Positions 53,776 to 61,728 of a DNA stretch of 64,000 bases are shown here, one piece after another. This stretch comes from Luteibacter flocculans. GTDB lineage: Bacteria; Pseudomonadota; Gammaproteobacteria; Xanthomonadales; Rhodanobacteraceae. Both the position numbers and the translations under genes were made by a program. The stretch is from assembly GCF_023612255.1 (NCBI RefSeq), contig NZ_CP063231.1:2338001-2402000 (forward strand), in the 5' to 3' direction. The notes beneath the pieces are model-generated. The model saw nothing but the letters and a program-made list of their open reading frames with translations, was not told the DNA's origin and did no database searches. The number at the start of each line of letters is the position of its first letter. Position 1 is the first letter of the stretch.

Positions 53776-56001
53776 ATGAAAGTCCTTGCCCTGCCCCTCC
53801 TGCTTGCCTGGAGCCTCGTCGCCTCCGGTGCCCATGCCGGCACGCCTCCGTCCAGGGAGCCCACGATGCCCGACATCGCGGCGACGCTTATCGCCCGTCA
53901 TGTTTCGGCCTCGAAGCCAGCCGAGCTGATCGTGCTCTATCGGCTGCAACTCGCCGCCGAGCGCTATGTCGATGCCGAGACAACCCTCGATCGCCTCACC
54001 GCAGCCTATCGGTCCAGCGAGCCCAGGCTGGTTCCCTCGGTCGTGCCCTGGCAGACCTACGCGCGCGCAAAAGCCTACGAGGCGAACGGGAGCGAGGCCT
54101 CCGCAGCCTTGCGCCGCGCGTTTTCCGAACTCTATGGTTCCCTTTCCGATACGCAGGCTGTGGACATCGGCCCTTGGTACAAAGTCGATCTCGACGCCAT
54201 GCGCGCCCATGTGGCGGAGCAGGAGAAGGCCTGCGCCGGAATGCGACTGGAGCATTGTCCTTCCGCTGCGGACCTGATTGCGGCTCGCCAGGGACTCGCC
54301 ACCTGGACGTATCTGGTGCCTGCCTTGAAGCCGCTGCTCGAGGCCGATACGCAACGCCGGTTCCTGATCGACGACCAGATCCTCATCCCGACACCGGATG
54401 GCGCGAAGATCGCCGCGCTCCTCGTGCGCTCGCGCTCCGCCCCATCGATCAAGCTGACCGCCCTGCTGAATTTCACGATCTACGCCAACGACGGTTGGAG
54501 CATGGACGACGCCAAGAAAATGGCCGCCCATGGCTATGCCGGCGTGGTCGCCTATACACGAGGCAAGGGGCGCAGTCCCGGTGCCGTAGTGCCCTACGTC
54601 CATGATGGCGAAGACGCATCGACGGTGATCGCATGGCTGGCACGCCAACCGTGGAGCGACGGTCGCGTCGGCATGTTCAGCGGCAGCTACAACGGTTTCA
54701 CCCAATGGGCGGCCGCCAAGCATCATCCGCCGGCGCTAAAGGCGATTGCCACCCACGCCACCAACGCCCCGGGCATCGATACGCCGATGCAAGGCAACGT
54801 GTTCCAGAGCTTCATCTATTACTGGCCGTTCTACACAACGAACACCAAGGGCCTCGATAGCGACACCATGAACGATCGCGCGCATTGGGCCGCGCTCCAA
54901 CGCTACTGGTACGTCAGCGGCAAGCCCTATCGCGACCTGGACAAGATCGACGGCAAGCCCAACCCGATCTTCGATACCTGGCTGCAACACCCGTCCTACG
55001 ATGCCTACTGGCAGCGCCTGATCCCCTATGGCCGCGAGTTTGCCGACATCGGCATCCCCGTCTTCGTCGAAACCGGCTACTACGATGGCGGCATGGTGGG
55101 GGCGTTGTACTACTTCGAGCAACACATCAAGTATCGTCCGACGGCAGACGACCGGATGCTGATCGGCCCTTACCATCACATCGCCATGCAGACCGGCGTG
55201 CTGCCCGAGATCGATGGCTACGTCGTCGACAAGGCAGCGCTGCTCGACCTACAAGACGTGCGATTGAAGTGGTTCGAACACGTGTTCCGCGGCGCACCGC
55301 TGCCCGACCTGCTCAGCGACCGGGTCAACTTCGAAGTGATGGGCGCGAACACCTGGCGGCACGTGTCCACGCTCGCCGATATGGCCGCAAGCTACCGGCG
55401 CCTCTATCTCACTGGCCGTCATGAAGCCGATCGGTTGTTGTTCGACGACACGCCGGACAAGCAGTCCCTTCCACCCGAACTCGTGGTGAATTTCGCCGAC
55501 CGTAGCGATGCGGATTTCCGTCCGCCAGGGGGCATGCCCGACACGCGCAATGCCCTGGTGTTCGAAACACCGAAGCTGACGAAAGCACTGGAGATCGATG
55601 GCTTGTTTCATGGGCAATTTGAAATCGTCACCAACAAGCGCGACTTCGATCTGGCGGTCAACTTCTATGCGTTGATGCCCGACGGCACCTATCTCGATCT
55701 GGCCTCTTATCTCGGCCGAGCGAGCTACATGGAAGATCGCACTCGCCGGCACCCGTTGCAGCCAGGCCAGCCGATCACCCTCGCATTCCAGAGCCAGACG
55801 GTGACCGCGCGTTTGCTCCCCGCAGGAAGCCGCATCGTGGCGGTGGTCGGCGTACCTAAGATTCCCCAGGTCCAGATCAACTACGGCACGGGCCGCGACG
55901 TGAGCACCGAGTCGATAGCCGACGCGGGCGATCCCTTGCGGATTCGCTGGCTGGCCGGCAGCTACTTCGAACTCGGCATGCGGGGAAGCCTCGAATTCTG
56001 A
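53776..56001 (+). CDS. Secreted CocE/NonD (X-Pro dipeptidyl-peptidase S15) hydrolase
   Basis: The 741-residue precursor has a signal peptide (VLALPLLLAWSLVASGAHAG), a helical N-terminal region (about 30-210), an alpha/beta-hydrolase S15 domain with nucleophile elbow GMFSGSYNGFTQWAAAK, and a C-terminal jelly-roll domain (TKALEIDGLFHGQFEIVTNK). This is the layout of CocE/NonD hydrolases that cleave acyl esters, glutaryl amides or X-Pro peptides. The ATG at 53776 is chosen because GGAGAAAG precedes it and the signal then starts properly. Specific substrate unknown. It should be periplasmic or outside. Confidence 0.85.
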   Translation: MKVLALPLLLAWSLVASGAHAGTPPSREPTMPDIAATLIARHVSASKPAELIVLYRLQLAAERYVDAETTLDRLTAAYRSSEPRLVPSVVPWQTYARAKAYEANGSEASAALRRAFSELYGSLSDTQAVDIGPWYKVDLDAMRAHVAEQEKACAGMRLEHCPSAADLIAARQGLATWTYLVPALKPLLEADTQRRFLIDDQILIPTPDGAKIAALLVRSRSAPSIKLTALLNFTIYANDGWSMDDAKKMAAHGYAGVVAYTRGKGRSPGAVVPYVHDGEDASTVIAWLARQPWSDGRVGMFSGSYNGFTQWAAAKHHPPALKAIATHATNAPGIDTPMQGNVFQSFIYYWPFYTTNTKGLDSDTMNDRAHWAALQRYWYVSGKPYRDLDKIDGKPNPIFDTWLQHPSYDAYWQRLIPYGREFADIGIPVFVETGYYDGGMVGALYYFEQHIKYRPTADDRMLIGPYHHIAMQTGVLPEIDGYVVDKAALLDLQDVRLKWFEHVFRGAPLPDLLSDRVNFEVMGANTWRHVSTLADMAASYRRLYLTGRHEADRLLFDDTPDKQSLPPELVVNFADRSDADFRPPGGMPDTRNALVFETPKLTKALEIDGLFHGQFEIVTNKRDFDLAVNFYALMPDGTYLDLASYLGRASYMEDRTRRHPLQPGQPITLAFQSQTVTARLLPAGSRIVAVVGVPKIPQVQINYGTGRDVSTESIADAGDPLRIRWLAGSYFELGMRGSLEF

Positions 56002-56036
56002 TCGGCGTCGCCTGCAAATCATCGCCACAGCCCGCC

Positions 56037-56111
56037 TGTGGGAGCCGCCATGGCGGCGAGGAAAACCTTGCCTCATCGCAACTTGGTCTCGCCGCCGTGG
56101 CGGCTCCTACA
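56037..56111. repeat. REP-like inverted pair
   Basis: Arms 56037-56059 and 56089-56111 form an inverted repeat of 23 nt with 21 matching positions. The arm core GAGCCGCCATGGCGGC is identical to that of the outer arms at 1457-1479, 54.6 kb away. It fills most of the gap between the peptidase stop and the convergent rarA gene, a typical REP location. Confidence 0.75.
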
Positions 56112-56154
56112 ACGAACGCACGCGCCGATCGGGCGTGATAGGCACGCGCCTCGT

Positions 56155-57477
56155 TTACTTGCGTGCGGCGGCTCGCGCGGCACGCAATGCCGCCAGCTTC
56201 TCGCTCAGCTTCAGTTCGAGGCCCCGATCTACGGGCTCGTAGAACGTCATGCCCACCAGTTCGTCGGGCAGACATTGCTGGTCCAGCGCCACCCCGCCTT
56301 GCACGTCGTGGTCGTACTGGTAACCGGTGCCGTAACCCAGACCCTTCATGAGCTTGGTCGGTGCGTTGCGCAGATGCATGGGCACATCGAGGCTGCCCAT
56401 TTGCTTCACCGTGGCGCGGGCCTTGTTATAGGCCATGTACGCCGCGTTGCTCTTCGGCGAGATAGCCAGCCAGATCGCGAGTTGGGCGAGGCCCAGTTCG
56501 CCTTCCGGACTGCCGAGACGCTCGTACGTGTCCCACGCATCCAATGCCATGCGCCACGCGCGCGGCTCGGCCAGGCCCACGTCTTCCACCGCCATGCGGG
56601 TCATGCGACGCGCGAGGTAGAGCGGATCGCAACCACCGTCGAGCATGCGGGTGAGCCAGTACACCGCGGCATCGGGATCGGACGAGCGCACAGATTTGTG
56701 CAGCGCCGAGATCTGGTCGTAGAACTGCTCGCCGCTCTTGTCGAAGCGACGTGTGCGGTCGGCCAGCACCTGCTCGAGGGTGGCGTCGTCAATGCGTCCG
56801 TTTTCGGCAAGTTCCGCCGCGATTTCCAGCAACGTGAGCGCACGGCGCACGTCGCCATCGGCGGCGCTGGCGATGAGCTTCAGCGATGCTTCGTCCACGG
56901 ACAGGCCCAACTCGCCGAGGCCGCGCTCCTTGTCAGCCAGCGCACGATGCAACGCCGCCACGATGTCGTCGGCGCTCACCGCATCGAGCACGTGCACACG
57001 GCAGCGCGACAGCAACGCCGAGTTCAATTCAAACGACGGGTTCTCGGTGGTAGCGCCGACGAAGATGATGACGCCGCGTTCGATGTGGGGCAGGAACGCA
57101 TCCTGCTGCGCCTTGTTGAAGCGGTGCACCTCGTCCACGAACAAGACGGTACGCCGACCTTGTGCAAACTTGCCTTCGGCTTCCGCAAGCGCCTTGCGTA
57201 CGTCGGGCAGCCCGCTCATCACTGCGGAAATGGCGCGGAAGTCCGCATCCGCGTAACGGGCCACCAGCAGGGCGAGCGTGGTCTTGCCGCAGCCGGGTGG
57301 CCCCCACAGGATCATGGAATGCACCTTGCCCGCCTCCAGCGCGCGGCGCAGCGGCTTGCCCTCGCCCACCACGCGTTGCTGGCCCACGATCTCGTCGAGC
57401 GCGCGGGGACGCATGCGCTCGGCAAGGGGCTTCAAGTCATCGGGTTCGGCGAACAGGCCGGGGGACGAAAAGGACAT
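56155..57477 (-). CDS. rarA: Replication-associated recombination protein RarA (MgsA)
   Basis: The 440-residue clamp-loader-like AAA+ ATPase has GQQRVVGEGKPLRRALEAG, Walker A WGPPGCGKTT, Walker B LFVDEVHRF, sensor GATTENPSFELNSALLSRC, and C-terminal tetramerisation helices (ARRMTRMAVEDVGLAEPRAW). It acts at stalled replication forks with SSB. Length matches E. coli RarA (447). The ATG at 57477 fits the conserved N-terminus; a longer frame upstream is antisense to DUF3999 sequence. Confidence 0.95.
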   Translation of the reverse strand: MSFSSPGLFAEPDDLKPLAERMRPRALDEIVGQQRVVGEGKPLRRALEAGKVHSMILWGPPGCGKTTLALLVARYADADFRAISAVMSGLPDVRKALAEAEGKFAQGRRTVLFVDEVHRFNKAQQDAFLPHIERGVIIFVGATTENPSFELNSALLSRCRVHVLDAVSADDIVAALHRALADKERGLGELGLSVDEASLKLIASAADGDVRRALTLLEIAAELAENGRIDDATLEQVLADRTRRFDKSGEQFYDQISALHKSVRSSDPDAAVYWLTRMLDGGCDPLYLARRMTRMAVEDVGLAEPRAWRMALDAWDTYERLGSPEGELGLAQLAIWLAISPKSNAAYMAYNKARATVKQMGSLDVPMHLRNAPTKLMKGLGYGTGYQYDHDVQGGVALDQQCLPDELVGMTFYEPVDRGLELKLSEKLAALRAARAAARK

Positions 57478-57541
57478 GGGCAGGCAGACAGCGGAAGAAC
57501 GCGCATTATCGCGCGTTCTTCGTGCAAGCGGCCTCAACGGC

Positions 57542-58888
57542 TCATTCGGCGCCTGGGCGTGGCTTGCGCAGCAGGCTGGCTGCCATGCCGGCCACGAGGG
57601 CGGCGCCCAGCAGCAGCACGATCCAGAGCAGCGGACGCGTCCAGTCGAACGGCGTGGTGCCCTCAACGGCCTTCCGGCCCTCCAGTTCCTTGGCCTCGCC
57701 TACCATCGCAGGCGCGGGACGCCAGGCCGGGCCGCCATCGGTGCGCAACGCGGTCATGGCGTCGGCGATGGGCCATGCCAGCCGCCGCGCCGAGCGGCTG
57801 CCGACGAGCAGGCGGTAAGGGCCCTGTCCCTCGGGCAGAAAGACAATGCGGTCCGGTCGCCAACCGACGGAAAGCTGCGGCGCTTCGCGCAGCGGCGTCG
57901 CCGAATGCAGGCGCAGCAAGTCACGTCGCGCGGCGGGCACGGACAGCGACGGCGACGCCTCGGTGTCGGCACCGGGGGTGACGACGAGCGTGCCGAGCTG
58001 CTCGCCGCTCATTTCGCCTTCGACGGCAATGGCGTCGAAACGGGCCACGCTGTCGCTCTTGCCGAGCTTCACCCGTAGCGCGCTCACCGGCAGGGCCGCG
58101 GGAAGACGATAGTCGTAATCGACGCCCTGCCCGCTCGACCGCGTATCGGTGGGCGCGACGACGAACCAGCGACGCTTCGCGACATCCTTGCTCGTCGCGT
58201 CTTCGACGTTGCCCGACAAGGTTACGGTCGTCGCGCTCGTGCCCCAGGGCGCGTCACCGCGGGACACGCGCACGCGGTAGTAGCGTGCGGGGCTACCGGC
58301 AAGCTTCACGACACGCACGTCCACCGCGTCGTCGCCCTTGCCGAGCATCACCACCGATGCATCGCGCACCAGCGGCGTCCAATCCTGCAGGTTGTGGCTC
58401 GAGTCGATGTCGATGCCGAGGCTCGCCTCGCGCGGAAACGGCGCGAATTCCAGCCGCTCGGGTGCCACGGGCTGACGCGCATCGATCAACCACTCATGCG
58501 GTGCGCCGTCGGCGGGCGCAGCCCCCGGCTCGATGATGATGTCGCCGGTGGTACTGCGCTGAATGCGCGGACCGGCGATGCCATCGGCCGTTGACGGTAC
58601 CGGCAGCAACGGCGCGTCGAGCGTCACCGGATGCCATCCCGGGGGTGCGGCCACGTACGGCCCTGCGGTGACCTGCCGTCCCTGACCATCGACCACGACG
58701 ACGTCCGCGAGGCCAGCATCGAGCGTGGCCCATGCGTAAGCGTCCTGCGGCAGCTCCAGCACGTAGGCCTTGGCGCCGGGCTCGATCGCGAGGGGATAAG
58801 CGACGGCGAACGACGGTGGTGCTTCCGCACGTGCCGCCGCCACAAACAGGCCAGCGGCCATGAGACAACGACGCCAGTCACGACGCAT
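57542..58888 (-). CDS. DUF3999 family secreted/membrane protein
   Basis: The 448-residue precursor has a signal peptide (about 1-21, CLMAAGLFVAAARAEA), a long beta-rich periplasmic region (YPLAIEPGAKAYVLELPQDA, ASLGIDIDSSHNLQDWTPLV) and one C-terminal membrane helix (LLWIVLLLGAALVAGMAASL) with a basic tail. This is DUF3999. It overlaps the DUF2339 gene by 11 nt, the conserved partnership of these families. Function unknown, probably envelope-related. Confidence 0.88.
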   Translation of the reverse strand: MRRDWRRCLMAAGLFVAAARAEAPPSFAVAYPLAIEPGAKAYVLELPQDAYAWATLDAGLADVVVVDGQGRQVTAGPYVAAPPGWHPVTLDAPLLPVPSTADGIAGPRIQRSTTGDIIIEPGAAPADGAPHEWLIDARQPVAPERLEFAPFPREASLGIDIDSSHNLQDWTPLVRDASVVMLGKGDDAVDVRVVKLAGSPARYYRVRVSRGDAPWGTSATTVTLSGNVEDATSKDVAKRRWFVVAPTDTRSSGQGVDYDYRLPAALPVSALRVKLGKSDSVARFDAIAVEGEMSGEQLGTLVVTPGADTEASPSLSVPAARRDLLRLHSATPLREAPQLSVGWRPDRIVFLPEGQGPYRLLVGSRSARRLAWPIADAMTALRTDGGPAWRPAPAMVGEAKELEGRKAVEGTTPFDWTRPLLWIVLLLGAALVAGMAASLLRKPRPGAE

Positions 58889-61613
58889 GCGGAGACTCCG
58901 AGGGATCGTTCGCAGCCACCCGTGGCGGCGCGGGAGCGAGATAACCGATGACCGTGCAGAGCAGGCCATAGGCAATGAAGGAAGCGATGCCGAACAGGTT
59001 GCCCAGGTGGCCGCGATCCACGAGCAGCAGTTTCAACAGGACCAGCGCCATGGTGGCCGCACCGGCCAGCCACAGCAGTCGCTGTCCACGCCGCGAGCCG
59101 AGCACCCACGCCACTACGCCGATCGCGCTCCACACCACGGTGAGCGACAGCTCCGCCAGGCTCGAGCGCGGCATGTAGTCGTTCCACGGCACGCCACCCA
59201 GGTGATGCACCGCACGCAGGGTCATGCTTGTGGCGATCACGAAGAACATCGCCGCAAGCACGGCTGGCCGCCATGTACGAACGCGGTCCGGCACCAGGCG
59301 ATCAGACATCGCACGTGCGGCAAACGCCAACACGGCAAGCAGCAGCAGGTCCAGCGGATTGAGTACAGGCAGGAATGGCAAGGGCTTCGGATTGCCTGCA
59401 GAACTCAGTGCGTGCAGGCCCACGATGATGATCGCGAGCGTCGCGCAAGCGCCCACCGCATAGCGGATGTCCGTGGCGCGGTCGGCCAGCGACATAGCGA
59501 GCCAACGTCCGCCCCAGAGCACCAGCGCCGCCAGCACCAGCGTGGGCAACGCGCACGCCAGCATCTGCCAGCCCTGCCCCAACGACCAGGACGGATCGAT
59601 CGCAAGGGCAATCGCCGTGGTGAACACCGCGAGCCAATGCAGCCACCAGAGCGTGACGGACGCGACGGCCGCAACGCGATGCGCCTGCACCGCGCGCAAC
59701 GCGACGACTCCCGTCACCGCGCTGATCGCCACTGCCAGCAGCGGCCAACCCAGCAACCACTGGATGCCCGCGTTCGCCGCGGACAGCACAACGGCGATGC
59801 CGGCGAGCAACGCCAACGGCAGTCCAAACGCGAGCACCACGCCAAGATCGAGCTTGCGCACGCGGCGACATGCCAAGGCAAGCAGGCATCCGGTCACGCT
59901 CAGCAGCGCGAGCCAGGATGCGGCGGCGACGCGATCGTCGACGACGAAGGTCTCGATTTCATAGGCGAATGCCACCATCCACCAGAGCACCGCCCAGACC
60001 AGCAGACCGATGCGCGCGAGGCTCGACACACCTTGCGACGCACCGTGGCGATCGAACTGCCATACGCCCGCAACGGCACCCACGACCAAAAGCAGGCTGC
60101 CGATGAAGACCGCATTGAGGAACGGCGTGTCGTTGTAGTGCGAATGGAACACGGTGGCGAGTACCCAGGCAGCACCGGCGACCAGTTGCAGACCGACACC
60201 CGACCAGCGCGGGAGGCGACGTCCCTGGCGGAAGCCTAGCCAGATCAGCCCTGCGCCTTCGAGCGCGAAGACGCTGGCCGTCACGCTCGCGCTCAAGGCC
60301 AGCGGCACGGCGATCGTGGCGAAAGCAACCGCGAGCACCGCCCAGGTTTCGCGCAACAGCGTCATGTCGTCGCGACGACGAATGGCAAACGCGATCGCCA
60401 CGTAGATCGCCGCGGCGACCAGTGCCGAGATCGCCAGCGGCATTGGCTGCCAGTCCAACAAAGCGCCTTGCAACAACAGACAGGCGATGGGGTTGCCGAA
60501 CATGAGGCAGCCATCGAGGATCGCGCGCTCGCGCCGCGGCGAACGCAGCACATGCAGCCAGGGCACGGCCACATAGAGCAGGAAATGCAGGATCAGGAAT
60601 GGCTCGGTACTGGCAAACAACGCCGGGTTGTAGCTGAGCACGCCCCAGGCCGTACCGACACCGAACGTGGCGATGAAGCCCAGCACGTTGAGCACGCGCC
60701 ACGCGCGCTTCCAGGCGATGCCGAGAATGCCCAGGTTGAGCACGGCGTAATAGGAGAACAGCGCCACGTGATTGCCGTGACCGCTGGACGCAATGATCGG
60801 CGCCGCAAAGCCCGCCACCAGGCCGAGCACCGCAAGGGCCAGCGCGTCCTGCACCACGGCGAGGACGCCAAGCGCGCCGACGAACACGATCAACAGCGCG
60901 AAGGTCGCGCCAGCAGGCAGCACGCCATAGAGGCGATACGCGGCAAACACCGTCATCACCAGCACGCCGATCGCACCACCTTGCAGCGACAGGGCGAAGG
61001 CACGGCGCCGGTCACGCTGTCGCCAGCCGAACGCGACGCCCGCGATGGCGGCGAGCGCAACGAGGCTCAAGCGAACCGACACGGGCACGCGCAGCAGGCC
61101 GCTGTCCGAGGCGTACTTCAAAAACGCCGCGATGCCGGCAAACAGCACGAGCATGCCGACCTTGACCGGTACATTGCCCTCGGTGAACCAGCGTTTGATG
61201 GACGCGGTCAGTCGCTCGACGAGCGTGGGGCCCCCAGGCCTCGGCGGTGGCAAGGGTTCGCGCGGCGCGGACGGCAGCGGCGCCGGCTCGTGCCGCACGT
61301 CCTCCACCAGCGTTTCGCGTGGTCGCGTGGCCTGCTCGGGCACCGGCCAAGGCGTCGGCGCTTCCGGCATGGGCGGCGGCGTGGGCGGCTGCACCGTGGA
61401 CACCGCAGGCGACGGTCCGACGTCGACGGCTGGCGGCGTGACTGACGCGGTTTCAAGACGCTCCAGCGCCCGGCGGGCGTCGTCGAGATCACGGCGCAGC
61501 TGCGAGGTGCGCCCCCAAAGGAAACCGATGGCGAAGCCGGCGATGCCGCCGCCAAAGCCCTCCCCCACGAAGGCGCCGATCACCGCGCCGACGATACCCC
61601 AAACCAGATACAT
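58878..61613 (-). CDS. DUF2339 large polytopic membrane protein
   Basis: The 911-residue protein starts with a membrane helix and soluble stretch (WGIVGAVIGAFVGEGFGGGI, FLWGRTSQLRRDLDDARRAL, Pro-rich linker to about 140) and then has more than twenty hydrophobic segments (e.g. VSVRLSLVALAAIAGVAFGW, LALAVLGLVAGFAAPIIASS). That is DUF2339. Its 3' end overlaps the DUF3999 gene by 11 nt. The pair may move or assemble an envelope polymer, but no function is established. Divergent from the propeller sensor gene. Confidence 0.9.
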   Translation of the reverse strand: MYLVWGIVGAVIGAFVGEGFGGGIAGFAIGFLWGRTSQLRRDLDDARRALERLETASVTPPAVDVGPSPAVSTVQPPTPPPMPEAPTPWPVPEQATRPRETLVEDVRHEPAPLPSAPREPLPPPRPGGPTLVERLTASIKRWFTEGNVPVKVGMLVLFAGIAAFLKYASDSGLLRVPVSVRLSLVALAAIAGVAFGWRQRDRRRAFALSLQGGAIGVLVMTVFAAYRLYGVLPAGATFALLIVFVGALGVLAVVQDALALAVLGLVAGFAAPIIASSGHGNHVALFSYYAVLNLGILGIAWKRAWRVLNVLGFIATFGVGTAWGVLSYNPALFASTEPFLILHFLLYVAVPWLHVLRSPRRERAILDGCLMFGNPIACLLLQGALLDWQPMPLAISALVAAAIYVAIAFAIRRRDDMTLLRETWAVLAVAFATIAVPLALSASVTASVFALEGAGLIWLGFRQGRRLPRWSGVGLQLVAGAAWVLATVFHSHYNDTPFLNAVFIGSLLLVVGAVAGVWQFDRHGASQGVSSLARIGLLVWAVLWWMVAFAYEIETFVVDDRVAAASWLALLSVTGCLLALACRRVRKLDLGVVLAFGLPLALLAGIAVVLSAANAGIQWLLGWPLLAVAISAVTGVVALRAVQAHRVAAVASVTLWWLHWLAVFTTAIALAIDPSWSLGQGWQMLACALPTLVLAALVLWGGRWLAMSLADRATDIRYAVGACATLAIIIVGLHALSSAGNPKPLPFLPVLNPLDLLLLAVLAFAARAMSDRLVPDRVRTWRPAVLAAMFFVIATSMTLRAVHHLGGVPWNDYMPRSSLAELSLTVVWSAIGVVAWVLGSRRGQRLLWLAGAATMALVLLKLLLVDRGHLGNLFGIASFIAYGLLCTVIGYLAPAPPRVAANDPSESPHAS

Positions 61614-61728
61614 GTCCTTCTAACCCCAATACATCCGATGTCCCGGCAGAGTCTGGCATGAAACCGTCACGTTGTTGGAGCCATGGAAGGCTCCTCGCCA
61701 ATGAAAGACGAACAGGCGATCATGCCGC

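Noticed and set aside
52654-54726. 690-codon open frame antisense to the LytTR regulator and peptidase
   Set aside because: It covers two real genes in antisense, a known effect of high GC content.
58860-60239. 459-codon plus-strand frame over the DUF2339 gene
   Set aside because: It has His/Gln/Arg-rich low-complexity translation typical of antisense frames opposite a membrane protein gene.
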